Notes: generated by a model from the letters alone, not told the origin. Numbered from the stretch's first letter, positions 15,832-25,258 are shown. The stretch is DNA of 64,000 nt from Priestia iocasae (GCF_016909075.1 NZ_JAFBFC010000005.1:1-64000), one strand, 5' to 3'. Numbers and translations are program-made.

Positions 15832-18618
15832 TTACTTGTTTACACGATATAAAAAGGCACTAAATTGTGCTCGTGAAACAGCTTGCTCAGGCCTGAAGGT
15901 ATGATCACTTTCATAGCCCACCGTTACTTTATTGGCTGCTAGAGCCGAAATGTCTTTGTATGCCCAATGTGTCGCTGGTACGTCGTTAAAATCTTTCGTA
16001 ATCGTACCCGTTAATTTATATGCACGAGTCAAAATAGCTGACATTTGTGCTCGTGATAACGTACCAGTCGGATCAAATGTCCCTTTGCCTTTCCCTGTCA
16101 TAATGCCTTTGTTAGCAACAGTCGCAATGACGTTATAGTACATATGCGTTGTTGGAACATCATGATAGTTCGGATTAACAGGAGTCGATGTATCTAGCTT
16201 TAATGCTTTCGCTAATAGTAACGCCGCATGCATACGTGTTAAAGAGTTTTCTGGTTTGAAGATTTGACCTTCATAACCAGTAATGACACCTTGTTGAACT
16301 AAATCACCAATCTCTTTATACGCCCAATGTGTTGATGGTACATCTTTAAATGACGTATTCACTGGAGCTGGCTTTGGCTGTGTGACGGTTGGATTTTGTT
16401 GATAAAAAGCTTGTAGCGAATCAAACGTAAGGGCTCCCTTACCTTGTCTTTCTTTATATACTTCTGCTACATAGATTTGTTTAAACGTCAGTGGCAATGG
16501 GAGGTTGTTCGGAATCGTTGCTCTTACATGCTTCCAACCTGTCCAATCAAGACCACCTTCTGCTGTAAAGTTAAGGGTATGCTCGTTGCCACTTCCATCT
16601 ATGATCTTGCCACGCAACCAATGTTTCGCTCCGTCTCCATATACCCACACTCCTAAGCTTGAAGGTGCACCAGAAATGGCAATTGGTTGTTTTGCGTTTG
16701 CATAGCCAGCAGCAATTTCACCTTGAGCAGAAGTAAAATCATACTGTAGCTTGACTGCGCTTTTTCCTTCCGTTATATGCTCACTGCTTGTAATGGATGC
16801 TGTCGAACGAGCCGCAGAGCTTGTCCATTGTGTCACATCGTCAAGTGAGGAAACGAGTGTTGGCTGACCACCAATTGTGACTGGAATAGAAGCTGTATGA
16901 TCACGATAAGTTGCTGTAATCGTTCCTGTTCCAGGTAATCCATTCGCTTTAAATTGACCCGCTGATGATACGGTTCCGATGTTAGTTGATATACTCCACT
17001 TTACAAGAGATGAACTTAACGGAATCGATTTACCTGCTTCATCAATTCCTGAAACCATCAGTTGAGCAGACGCATTTTCACCGATTGTAAGACGACTTGG
17101 ACTAGCAGCAATTCCTTTGAGTGAATCAATAACTTTTAACGGAAGTCGCGCTGCTGTTTGGCCGAACATCACAACAATCGATCCTTCGCCTACTTTTGTT
17201 GGCGTGAAGCGCAACCCATTAAACGTTCCTTCTAGACTACCTTCTGTTTTTAACGTCACCTTTGATAAATCAACGGGAACAACATTGTTATAACGATCTA
17301 ACGCATTTGTTATTTCAATCTCGACAGAGCTACCAAGAGTCAGTGGGCTTTCTTGCTTTAAGCTTGCATGAAAACGGACAGCATCTCCTACTGGTGCTGT
17401 ACTAACAGCATGTAATGCCGTAGAAATGGCCCGCTCTGCTGTTTGAGATGGACGATTTGCTAACGTGGCATATTGATGACCGACTTGACGTACAGCCATT
17501 GTTGTAGACCCACCTCCGTCTAAATTCAACGCACGATCTGCTCCTAAGCTGACTAAGTAATGAGCAAACTCAGGTAATGTCATACCAGCTGCATACCCAG
17601 ATTGTCGTCCATCGACCGTCACAAAGAAAACTTTATTACGCGTTTTATCCACCGCTACCGCTGTGCGAGGGTGACGTTCTTTTGAACGAGGACTATTTGG
17701 ATCAATTGTCATTGATACCTTGCTGTCTTGGACGAGCATCGGTCCACTTGCTAAAATATATTCTGCGTTCTTCCACTTTGGTTCCATATCAATTGTTAAT
17801 TGAATCGGATCTCCAGCCTTGATATCAGAAAGCGTAGCAGCTAAAGCACCACCCTGAACCGATAGAACAAAGCCATTTTCGGGAATGATTGAGTTTCCTT
17901 GGCCATATGACGTGACGGCTTGTACCGTTCCAGTTACGACTTCACCGAAAGTTAATCCTTGATCAACTGGCTTTGACACATTGGTTACGACAATTTCCAT
18001 TCCATATGTATTGGTACGTGTACTTGTATAGCTAAACTGAGGTGTATACACAATAACTTCGCTTGCGCTTCGTTCTTTATTAATAGAAGAAACTCGCAAC
18101 GGATTGTTGTTATGAGTAAACGTTGCTTCATAAGCAAACTTATCAATTAGCGGCTTTCCATCATTGGCAATACCAAAAGCAGTAGGTATACTCATGTACT
18201 CATCAAACCCAGTAGAAATGACACCGAGGTTCACAATTGTATTTTTCACAGCTAATAAGTAGGCTGGCAGGCCATTGCTCATATGAAAAAAGCTTGCGTT
18301 AATCGCACCAACAACAGCATGACCTTCATATGTTTGAGCCTTGGCGAGATTTGTAACGCTTGAACGCTTTGTCACAGGATTTGACAATCCGACCTCTACT
18401 TTTGTATAAGGATCCGCCATGTTTACTTCCATCACACGCACAGCTTGCGGCGTTGTACCTCCATGACGAATATCTTGATACTTCACTCCTGGTGTTACTT
18501 GAACATTCTCTTTCACCGTTCCACTTGACACATTCGCTTCCACTTCTTTTGCAGGAAGACCAACCGCGACAACCTGAACACTAAGTAATGTTGCAAGTAA
18601 TGCTTTTTTCCACTTCAT
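15832..18618 (-). CDS. SLH-anchored phosphodiester glycosidase (NAGPA/DUF2233 domain) protein
   Basis: This 928-residue secreted protein has a signal peptide (1-28) and an N-terminal phosphodiester-glycosidase domain (about 60-405: INASFFHMSNGLPAY, ILASGPMLVQDSK, ERHPRTAVAVDK, LNLDGGGSTTMAV). Ig-like beta domains follow (about 410-590), then a possible carbohydrate-binding jelly roll (about 590-735) and three C-terminal SLH motifs (about 745-928: FKDVPSTHWAYKEIGDLV, GTFDPTGTLSRAQM, HTFRPEQAVSRAQFSAFLY). NAGPA-type enzymes remove GlcNAc from GlcNAc-1-phosphodiesters. Some bacterial relatives act on teichoic acid, others on peptidoglycan precursors or phosphoglycans. The exact substrate is unknown, but a wall polymer phosphodiester is likely given the SLH anchor. 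It is transcribed alone. Confidence 0.9.
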   Translation of the reverse strand: MKWKKALLATLLSVQVVAVGLPAKEVEANVSSGTVKENVQVTPGVKYQDIRHGGTTPQAVRVMEVNMADPYTKVEVGLSNPVTKRSSVTNLAKAQTYEGHAVVGAINASFFHMSNGLPAYLLAVKNTIVNLGVISTGFDEYMSIPTAFGIANDGKPLIDKFAYEATFTHNNNPLRVSSINKERSASEVIVYTPQFSYTSTRTNTYGMEIVVTNVSKPVDQGLTFGEVVTGTVQAVTSYGQGNSIIPENGFVLSVQGGALAATLSDIKAGDPIQLTIDMEPKWKNAEYILASGPMLVQDSKVSMTIDPNSPRSKERHPRTAVAVDKTRNKVFFVTVDGRQSGYAAGMTLPEFAHYLVSLGADRALNLDGGGSTTMAVRQVGHQYATLANRPSQTAERAISTALHAVSTAPVGDAVRFHASLKQESPLTLGSSVEIEITNALDRYNNVVPVDLSKVTLKTEGSLEGTFNGLRFTPTKVGEGSIVVMFGQTAARLPLKVIDSLKGIAASPSRLTIGENASAQLMVSGIDEAGKSIPLSSSLVKWSISTNIGTVSSAGQFKANGLPGTGTITATYRDHTASIPVTIGGQPTLVSSLDDVTQWTSSAARSTASITSSEHITEGKSAVKLQYDFTSAQGEIAAGYANAKQPIAISGAPSSLGVWVYGDGAKHWLRGKIIDGSGNEHTLNFTAEGGLDWTGWKHVRATIPNNLPLPLTFKQIYVAEVYKERQGKGALTFDSLQAFYQQNPTVTQPKPAPVNTSFKDVPSTHWAYKEIGDLVQQGVITGYEGQIFKPENSLTRMHAALLLAKALKLDTSTPVNPNYHDVPTTHMYYNVIATVANKGIMTGKGKGTFDPTGTLSRAQMSAILTRAYKLTGTITKDFNDVPATHWAYKDISALAANKVTVGYESDHTFRPEQAVSRAQFSAFLYRVNK

Positions 18619-18973
18619 TCCCCTATTTCACTCCTTATTTCAATCTATGAAAATATAATTAAAAACGTCATTCTTCTATCACTTTTTGACAATAAATCCC
18701 TCATTTTGTCGTACTATTGTATAATACTATAAGACTATTAGGTAATGATAGGATTAATAGGATGATATTTACTTTTTAACCATGGTAATTTTTACAAGTA
18801 ATTAAATAGCAGGAAACGTCTAATCAGGTAGGTTAAAAATCTGTGAGAGATTAAAATAGTAGTTTTGCGAAGCTCTTAGTTATAAAAACAGTGCGTTCTT
18901 TCTATTAAAATAAAGAGGTCTGTGTCAGATAAGACCTTTTCGCTCTTTTGACACAGACCCTGTTCATTCATTT
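18619..18973. other. Intergenic region with promoter of the glycosidase gene and a terminator
   Basis: The right part (18911-18960) is a strong minus-strand terminator for the deacetylase gene: GGTCTGTGTCA pairs with TGACACAGACC. The rest is AT-rich, with short repeats such as ATAGGA and TATTAGG between 18720 and 18765. The promoter of the glycosidase gene must be here but no good hexamer pair stood out. Confidence 0.6.
18911..18960 (-). terminator. Terminator of the polysaccharide deacetylase gene
   Basis: GGGTCTGTGTCA and TGACACAGACC pair on the minus strand, followed by TCTTTATTTTA. It begins 14 bp past the stop codon. Confidence 0.85.
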
Positions 18974-20419
18974 TCAATCTTCAATCATGGAAGCAAATTG
19001 TTCAATGCTAATGCCAGGATGAACGTTTTGACGCTTTAGCTGATACACATCATCATTCGGCTGTACTCTTCCGTTAACTGTCGTGAATGACATTGTAAAT
19101 CCTACTTCTTTTAATTGTTGAATCGTGGTGTCATTATACCTTCCGAATGGATACGCGAAGAAGCTTGTATCCGTAATGATTTCTCTATTTGTTTTTAAAT
19201 CTTCCATTACGACTTCTTTTGGTTTTGATAACAAGTCTGATTCATTGCTTACAAGATTGTGCAAACCATGTGTATGACCTCCATAATCAAAAACGTCACT
19301 CATTTCAGCCATTTCTTGCTCGCTAAGAAAACGAAGCTTATTCGGATCAAATGGTTGCGGGTTCTCTGGTATTCTATTAGAAATAATGAATTGAATCGCT
19401 TTAAAACCATAGTCCTTTAACTTGGGATATGCATATTTCCCTGTACTATTAATTCCATCATCAAATGTAAGAACGACCGTTTTACCTGGTAGTGATTTCT
19501 TTTCCATGACAAATTCATATAATTGCTGAGCTGTAATGGTTTCATATTCGTTTTCTTTTAAGTAATCCATCTGAGCGTAGAATTCTTCATCTGTTACTGT
19601 CGTACTCGCATTTGCATAGACAGAATTGGCTTTTTCTTCTTGTGTGAGAATATGATGATACATGAGCACCGGAATTCCTTGATCTACCTTTACCTTACAC
19701 TTGCAAACAAATGCTTTCGCTCCGTTATTCTCTACCTCATACCAATTGACTCCATAATTCCTTACATTTTGATAGCGTGTCCCTTTATCAACCTTCGCCA
19801 CTTCTTTAAGAGTACCGTTTTCATTCATATAAATCGGTGTCTCCTTCACCGTGATGATGTTTTGATTTGGAACAATTGGAAGAACTGTTTCTAACACTTC
19901 TACCGGCTTTTCAGACTTGGGAGGCATCGTTTTAATATCCTTTTTTGCAATAAAAGCACGATAACCAGTAAAGTTAATTTCATACCAATTAGGTCCATAA
20001 TCTCCAATAACGGCATAAGAAACGCTTTCATTAATTTTCCCTACTTCAACTACCTTGCCTCCCTTATTCCGATAAACGGAAATTGGAAAAGCAGAAGTGA
20101 GCGTTTTTTGACTGGCCGTTTTTTTACTGACCATTTTTTGACTTGTTTTAACGGTATTTGTTGGCGTAAATAGATCTTTTCCTACATAGCCATATCCATC
20201 TGAAAAGTGAATAATGTAATGACTACGTGTTTCTCCTACCGTTTGCACCATCTCTCCTTTTTTCAACCATCCAGCTTTTATTAACGAGCCATTGACACTT
20301 TGGAAAATGACCTTTTCTTGTTGAGCAACAAAAGCTTTCGAATGAGAGCTTGCTAGAGCGAGAGTATCGAATGAGCATAGAAGCACTAGAATTGCGATAA
20401 AAACGAGCTTTTTCATCAT
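18974..20419 (-). CDS. Secreted polysaccharide deacetylase with SH3-like repeats
   Basis: The protein of about 481 residues has a signal peptide, three SH3-like repeats of about 55 residues (the last two marked by VIGDYGPNWYEI and NVRNYGVNWYEV) and a C-terminal NodB deacetylase domain (about 250-481). The domain has the metal and catalytic motifs: PVLMYHHIL, VLTFDDG, GGHTHGLHN and FFAYPFGRYN. The two aspartates of TFDDG and the His-x3-His motif are intact, so activity is expected, on peptidoglycan or an N-acetylated wall glycan. It has no SLH motif, so the SH3-like repeats probably do the wall binding. The start is set at 20419, eight bases after AAGGA. A longer frame begins at 20455. Confidence 0.9.
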   Translation of the reverse strand: MMKKLVFIAILVLLCSFDTLALASSHSKAFVAQQEKVIFQSVNGSLIKAGWLKKGEMVQTVGETRSHYIIHFSDGYGYVGKDLFTPTNTVKTSQKMVSKKTASQKTLTSAFPISVYRNKGGKVVEVGKINESVSYAVIGDYGPNWYEINFTGYRAFIAKKDIKTMPPKSEKPVEVLETVLPIVPNQNIITVKETPIYMNENGTLKEVAKVDKGTRYQNVRNYGVNWYEVENNGAKAFVCKCKVKVDQGIPVLMYHHILTQEEKANSVYANASTTVTDEEFYAQMDYLKENEYETITAQQLYEFVMEKKSLPGKTVVLTFDDGINSTGKYAYPKLKDYGFKAIQFIISNRIPENPQPFDPNKLRFLSEQEMAEMSDVFDYGGHTHGLHNLVSNESDLLSKPKEVVMEDLKTNREIITDTSFFAYPFGRYNDTTIQQLKEVGFTMSFTTVNGRVQPNDDVYQLKRQNVHPGISIEQFASMIED

Positions 20420-20554
20420 GTTTTTCATCCTTTTGTAGCATTTTGTCATAAACACTACATATATCGGATAAATGACCTATACTTTTAACAAATAATGTAA
20501 TATTTTTTCATTTTTTCACAAATACTCTTTGAACCAAAAAGAAAACAAACAAAG

Positions 20555-20604
20555 AAAGGACCTTTGCAACTAAAGCCAAATGGCTTCTTTTGCAAAAGTC
20601 CTTT
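20555..20604 (-). terminator. Terminator of the SLH-CAP gene
   Basis: AAAGGAC, TTTGCAA and AAGCCA each have their complements in order, giving a long interrupted stem of about 20 bp with T-rich sequence after it on the minus strand. Confidence 0.8.
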
Positions 20605-22043
20605 TAAGGTGTGTAAAAGTTTTGAGTGAAGTACGGTACATTATCAGGGTCAAACGATACCCCAATACCAAGGCGTCTCCACTTTGGTTGTAAAATATTG
20701 CGACGGTGACCGAGCGAATTTAAAAGTGCTTCATGAGCAAATACACTACTGAACTGCCCCATCGCGATATTTTCTCCAGCCATTTTATACTGGATGCCAT
20801 CATCATGAATACGATCAAAAGGTGATTGACCTTCTAAATTAGTGTGGTCAAAGTATTGATTTGTTGCCATATCGCTACTATGACGAACTGCTGTCTTTGA
20901 AATGGATTCGTCCCACTTTAGAACAGATAACCCGTGCTTGCGTCTCGTCGCATTCACCAAGTCAAAGAGCTGCTCCTCAAAGCTTTGGCGAAGCTCTTCG
21001 CTTTTTACGCCATAAAACCCTTGTTTATTTTGTTCGATGTTTTTTTCAATAAGTTGCACAGCCGCTACCTTATTCTCATCATGAAGGTCATAAAAGAAGG
21101 TCATATAAAAATGGTTCACTAAATACGTATCATATTGCTCATCTTCAATGACATAGCTACCTGTTTGCTTTTCAATTGATGTAAGCGGTTCACCTAGTTG
21201 CTTATGAACCTGTTCTTTCGTTGAACCAAGTGTAATACCTTCGACACCACTAAATAAATCATGATTTGTATAAAGACCAATGACTTTCCCATGTGCGTAA
21301 CTCACCATAAAAAATTGATCATACTCTTTGTGATATGTATGCCAATAGGTTCCATACTCATTCAACGATGTTCGCTTTGATGTACCAAACGCCTCTTCTA
21401 CATCCTCTTGACGATCACCAATGGTAATTTGCTTAATCGAATGAGGTTTTTCCTTTTTGACTCTTTTTAATTCTTTTGGTAACGAACTGATATGAATTTG
21501 ATATAAAAGCGTGGCACCTTCCGCTCTTGTTAACGATTGATTTGGTTTAAATGATAAATATGTTTTTAACTCATCTTGTGTCCCAGCCGATAATCCTTGA
21601 TCATAAAGCCACTGAATGGCTTCTTTTTCAGGCATTTCTTTACCTATTAAGCCTTCGACTAGTAACCGTGCGGCATCTCCACGACGAATTGGTTGATTGC
21701 TTTTATGATTCTCCGTTCCCTTCACGGACAAATGATAACTCGTTGCGATTTCATAGGGTTCAGACGTTCTTTTCATCTTTTCAGGAATAAAATATGTCAG
21801 CATCATACTTACATACTGAGCTTCTGTTAAAGCAGCATCCGGCTTTAGCTTTCGTTCGTCTTCATCACCCACAATAAGGTTTTCACGAACAGCCCACTTC
21901 ATCGCATCTGCCCAATACGCTTCTTCTAAAAAGTCTCGGTAATATAAGGCGCTATTCGCATGTGCATCGCGCGAATGATTACCTGTAATACTCAATATGA
22001 TAGACATCATGATTACCAAACTAATGAACCGATTCAATCTCAT
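20604..22043 (-). CDS. SLH and CAP (SCP/PR-1) domain secreted protein
   Basis: The 479-residue protein has a signal peptide (1-30), N-terminal SLH motifs (about 32-195: WADAMKWAVRENLIVG, LKPDAALTEAQYVSM, FKPNQSLTRAEGATLLYQI), a CAP-associated N-terminal domain (about 205-345: ITIGDRQEDVEEAFG, GITLGSTKEQVHKQLG) and a CAP domain (about 355-479: FDLVNATRRKHGLSVLKWD, HSSDMATNQYFDHTN, AGENIAMG, GHRRNIL). YkwD-type CAP proteins are extracellular. Their function is unsettled and may be lipid or polymer binding. The order, SLH first and CAP last, is opposite to most SLH proteins here. Its -10 box is at 22101-22109. Confidence 0.9.
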   Translation of the reverse strand: MRLNRFISLVIMMSIILSITGNHSRDAHANSALYYRDFLEEAYWADAMKWAVRENLIVGDEDERKLKPDAALTEAQYVSMMLTYFIPEKMKRTSEPYEIATSYHLSVKGTENHKSNQPIRRGDAARLLVEGLIGKEMPEKEAIQWLYDQGLSAGTQDELKTYLSFKPNQSLTRAEGATLLYQIHISSLPKELKRVKKEKPHSIKQITIGDRQEDVEEAFGTSKRTSLNEYGTYWHTYHKEYDQFFMVSYAHGKVIGLYTNHDLFSGVEGITLGSTKEQVHKQLGEPLTSIEKQTGSYVIEDEQYDTYLVNHFYMTFFYDLHDENKVAAVQLIEKNIEQNKQGFYGVKSEELRQSFEEQLFDLVNATRRKHGLSVLKWDESISKTAVRHSSDMATNQYFDHTNLEGQSPFDRIHDDGIQYKMAGENIAMGQFSSVFAHEALLNSLGHRRNILQPKWRRLGIGVSFDPDNVPYFTQNFYTP

Positions 22044-22100
22044 TTCACCTCTGTCTATCTATTCGTTTTCTTATAGCTAGTTGAATAACTTACTGTCTTT

Positions 22101-22109
22101 ATTATAACA
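22101..22109 (-). promoter_or_regulatory. Extended -10 promoter of the SLH-CAP gene
   Basis: TGTTATAAT on the minus strand is an extended -10 element about 58 bp upstream of the start codon. No good -35 box accompanies it. Confidence 0.45.
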
Positions 22110-22775
22110 AAGCTGGGTTTCATTTATGGGGGTGATTTATTTATTCAGGACTACAACTTCCACGGAATGAGGCTTAACAAACAGAAAACAAGAACTAATT
22201 CAAGGACAAAAGCATGTTTTTTTTGACAATTAACGGATAATATCTCCTTTTTCTTGATTATTCCTTATCCATTAACTCAAAACTATTCCAAAATGACTAT
22301 TTTAATCAAATAAGCGATTTTAAATCGAAAGACCTATCTAAAATAAGAAGAGATCACGCATCTCAAACGCCCACTGCTCTAAAAAAGGAAAAAAGGCAAG
22401 AAAGAATGAAGCGAAAAAGAGAGCATCATAACCTACACATATGCTTAAAACCTTCCTAATTGATCCTAAAAAGGCCCTAAAACGCAAAAAGGCTGCTAGC
22501 GAAAGGCTAGCAGCGCAAATGCAAACAACCAAAATGATTATTTGCAATAAGAGGCTAAATATATATTTAACCTCGGTTGGTAACTTTACTGTAATATGAA
22601 ATCGCTACATATTCAACCGGTAAAATCTTCTGTTTATAAAAACAGTTAGTAAGGCTTAAATTACTCTTTTTATTTACCAAGACTAATATCCCGCTAATTG
22701 GAATCATCTAGATGTAAAGAAAAAAAGTAGAAAATATACCATTTTTAACAAGGTGCAAAACAAAATGATCTCTCG
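22110..22775. other. Long gene-poor spacer
   Basis: About 670 bp without a credible gene. A hydrophobic 69-residue frame on the minus strand (22338-22547) has no ribosome binding site and contains the strong hairpin at 22492-22514. The only structured elements I see are that hairpin and a weaker one, GAGAT/ATCTC, near 22350-22363, also followed by T-rich sequence on the minus strand. Confidence 0.5.
22484..22514 (-). terminator. Strong minus-strand terminator-like hairpin with no gene upstream
   Basis: GCTGCTAGC (22492-22500) and GCTAGCAGC (22506-22514) pair perfectly around GAAAG. On the minus strand the stem is followed by CTTTTTGCG. No coding sequence reading leftwards into it is visible between 22515 and 22947. 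Confidence 0.6.
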
Positions 22776-22855
22776 TATAATGTCCATACGATAAGATTTT
22801 GGTTGGTAAACCATTTTGTGTAGGGCTTCTCACTTGGAGAACGCCCTCTTTTTTT
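22776..22855 (+). ncRNA. Short leader or small RNA ending in a terminator, upstream of the SLH subtilase
   Basis: A perfect TATAAT (22776-22781) is followed about 40 bp later by a factor-independent terminator (22822-22855): AGGGC-TTCTC pairs with GAGAA-C-GCCCT around ACTTG, then a seven-T run. Between them TGGTT and AACCA form a small hairpin (about 22799-22812). The transcript would be only about 65 nt. It could be an attenuated leader of the protease gene, 92 bp further on, or a free small RNA. It did not match a riboswitch class I know, including the purine, preQ1 and fluoride types. Confidence 0.45.
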
Positions 22856-22947
22856 ATGTCAAATTTTCGACATGCATTTATCTTTCTTTCAGCTATTTAT
22901 AGTAGAATGATAGGTAACAATATTGCTAGAAGAGGAGGGGTATGACC

Positions 22948-25251
22948 ATGTCAAAACAAAGCCTAGTCGTTTCATTTCTATTCGTACTCTTACTTTGTTC
23001 ACCTGTTGCAAGCGCAAGTGAGCATGATCAGAAAGATTGGCTTGTTTATCTTGATTCTGAAAACCACATTCGTCCATTTCTTCAACTTTATCCATCAATC
23101 GTTTTAGATACAACCAATCACGTCGTTAGCCTTTCTGCTCCCTCTTCCGTAATAGATGAAATAGAAAAGCTGCCATTTGTTAGCCATGTAGAGCCTAACT
23201 ACACGAAAAGCGTGACAGCTCAAGATAACATTTACAATGATCCGCTTTTTTCACAGCAATGGGCCTTATCAAAAATAAATTCCACTCAAACCCTACAACG
23301 ATATAAAAACAAACAAGTTAATTTAGTAAAGGGCCAACAGGTCATAAACGAGCATTCAGGTCAAAAGGCCACGTATACCGGACAATCATTGAACGCCTCT
23401 CATTTTACACTAACTGGAAACAAAATGTCACTCTCACGACTTTCAGTTACTTTAAAAAATGTTCACTCTTCATGGTCCCTTCATGTATACGATGAACAAA
23501 ATAAGCTGATTGGTCAAAATACAGGCAGCCACGCTACACTTGATGTTTTGTTACCAAAGAATAAAACCTACTCTTCGTTAACAATCAAGCTAACTGGCAT
23601 TGAAAAATGGCCGTCTATACCTACCATAAAGCACGTAGTAGGCGTTAATCATGTGCGAGTAGCAGTCATTGATTCTGGCGTGGCACAGCACGAAGATTTT
23701 TGTGAAAATGTGCTAGTTAGCTTAAGTAAAGACTATAAAGAAAGTCTTCCCTATGCAAACGATCAATTTGGACATGGTACACATGTAACCGGCATTTTAG
23801 CAGCATGCGGACATAATGCAAGAGGCATAACAGGCATAATTGGAAATGCTCCTGTTGATATTATTCCATTGAAGGTCCTTGATGGGTTTGGAAATGGAAC
23901 AGACTTTGATATTAGTCAAGCCGTTGAAGACGCTATTGAGATGGATGTAGATGTGATGAACATGAGCTTAGCTGGTAAAGGTGAAACGACGATGCTCAGA
24001 GAAGCGATTATGGGTGCGATAAAGAAGAATATTCTCGTCGTAGCTTCCGCTGGTAATAACCGTTTGCCAACGGATGAAATCTACCCTGCCTCTTATCCAG
24101 GAGTCTTAACCGTAACGGGTACAGAGCCAAACAACGAAACGATTTCCATCGCCAACTACGGATGGGCTGTTGATATAAGTGCTCCTGGCTCTTCTATTTT
24201 AAGTACTCATCTAAATCAGCAATATAAAACAATGCGAGGGACATCAATGGCCACTCCTTTTGTATCAGGAACAGCCGCTTTAGTAAAAGCAACGTATCCT
24301 CACTTAGATTTCGTCACAATGCGACAGCACTTACTACGCACCACTGTCGATATAAAAGAGAACGGATACGACCAATGGACAGGTAAAGGACTCTTACAAG
24401 TGGACCAAGCTCTGTTACAAAAACCAGCTAGTTATGCTGCAGAATGGTTAAATTTAAAGCCTAACCAGCCGTTACGTAGTGGAGGAAGCTATTTACTCGG
24501 TACGAGCGCTTCGTTGCTGCAAAAGGATGCCCTACTCTTTGTCAATGAATCCCTCATAGGACGGAAAAAGATAGAAGAAGCGTTTCAACTGTTTACATTG
24601 ACACACACATCATCGACTCGAAAGAAAATCGACGTTCATGCTCTATTCGTTACTCAACAAGATGACATTCTTTATGAAACGTATGTGCCTGCTCAAAACA
24701 GTCAAGCAAAAGCTGCGAGTACATTAAAAGACGTACATCCATCATTTTGGGCTTATGAAGAGATAAAAAAAGCGAATGAAGCAGAATTGATCAATGGATA
24801 TGAAGATGGATCGTTTAAGCCCAACAATTCCATTACACGCCGTCATAGCGTCATGATGTTAAATCGATTATTTCAGTGGCCGTTGCCTTCATCATTATCT
24901 TTACCATTTGATGATACGCCCGTCAGCATACCTGGCTTTATTTCGCTTTTATCCACGTATCATCAAGGGATTGTGAAAGGGTATGAAAACAAATTTAAAC
25001 CTGAAGAGAACCTAACACGTGCACAAATGGCCGTCATCTTAGCAAGAGCCTTAAAAATAGACCTCACTCAAGTGACTAAGGTTCATTCATTTCACGATGT
25101 AGCTTCTTCCCACCATGCCTATGCAGCTATTCAGCACCTAACAAAGCTTGGAATCATTACAAAACAAGATGCTTTTCGCCCTAATGAACAGATCACTCGT
25201 GCACAATTTTGTGCGATGTTAATAAGGGTAAAGCAGCAGATTGATTCATAG
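22948..25251 (+). CDS. SLH-anchored subtilisin-like serine protease (S8)
   Basis: The protein of about 767 residues has a signal peptide (1-24), an inhibitor-type prodomain (about 28-85), an S8 catalytic domain with triad D242 (VAVIDSG), H276 (FGHGTHVTG) and S433 (GTSMATPF), a short beta domain and three C-terminal SLH motifs (about 590-767). A segment of roughly 110 residues (about 118-232) is inserted between QWALSKIN and the catalytic Asp strand, where subtilases usually have only a few residues. It looks like a PPC-like or jelly-roll beta domain. The ATG at 22948 is 7 bases after GGAGGGG, while the ATG at 22942 is too close. It is likely a surface-tethered protease. Confidence 0.93.
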   Translation: MSKQSLVVSFLFVLLLCSPVASASEHDQKDWLVYLDSENHIRPFLQLYPSIVLDTTNHVVSLSAPSSVIDEIEKLPFVSHVEPNYTKSVTAQDNIYNDPLFSQQWALSKINSTQTLQRYKNKQVNLVKGQQVINEHSGQKATYTGQSLNASHFTLTGNKMSLSRLSVTLKNVHSSWSLHVYDEQNKLIGQNTGSHATLDVLLPKNKTYSSLTIKLTGIEKWPSIPTIKHVVGVNHVRVAVIDSGVAQHEDFCENVLVSLSKDYKESLPYANDQFGHGTHVTGILAACGHNARGITGIIGNAPVDIIPLKVLDGFGNGTDFDISQAVEDAIEMDVDVMNMSLAGKGETTMLREAIMGAIKKNILVVASAGNNRLPTDEIYPASYPGVLTVTGTEPNNETISIANYGWAVDISAPGSSILSTHLNQQYKTMRGTSMATPFVSGTAALVKATYPHLDFVTMRQHLLRTTVDIKENGYDQWTGKGLLQVDQALLQKPASYAAEWLNLKPNQPLRSGGSYLLGTSASLLQKDALLFVNESLIGRKKIEEAFQLFTLTHTSSTRKKIDVHALFVTQQDDILYETYVPAQNSQAKAASTLKDVHPSFWAYEEIKKANEAELINGYEDGSFKPNNSITRRHSVMMLNRLFQWPLPSSLSLPFDDTPVSIPGFISLLSTYHQGIVKGYENKFKPEENLTRAQMAVILARALKIDLTQVTKVHSFHDVASSHHAYAAIQHLTKLGIITKQDAFRPNEQITRAQFCAMLIRVKQQIDS

Positions 25252-25258
25252 AAACACT

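Noticed and set aside
22338-22547. 69-residue hydrophobic minus-strand frame
   Set aside because: Starts with TTG without a ribosome binding site and runs through a terminator-like hairpin.
22776-22855. Purine, preQ1 or fluoride riboswitch
   Set aside because: The conserved core bases of these classes are absent; only a hairpin and a terminator are clear.
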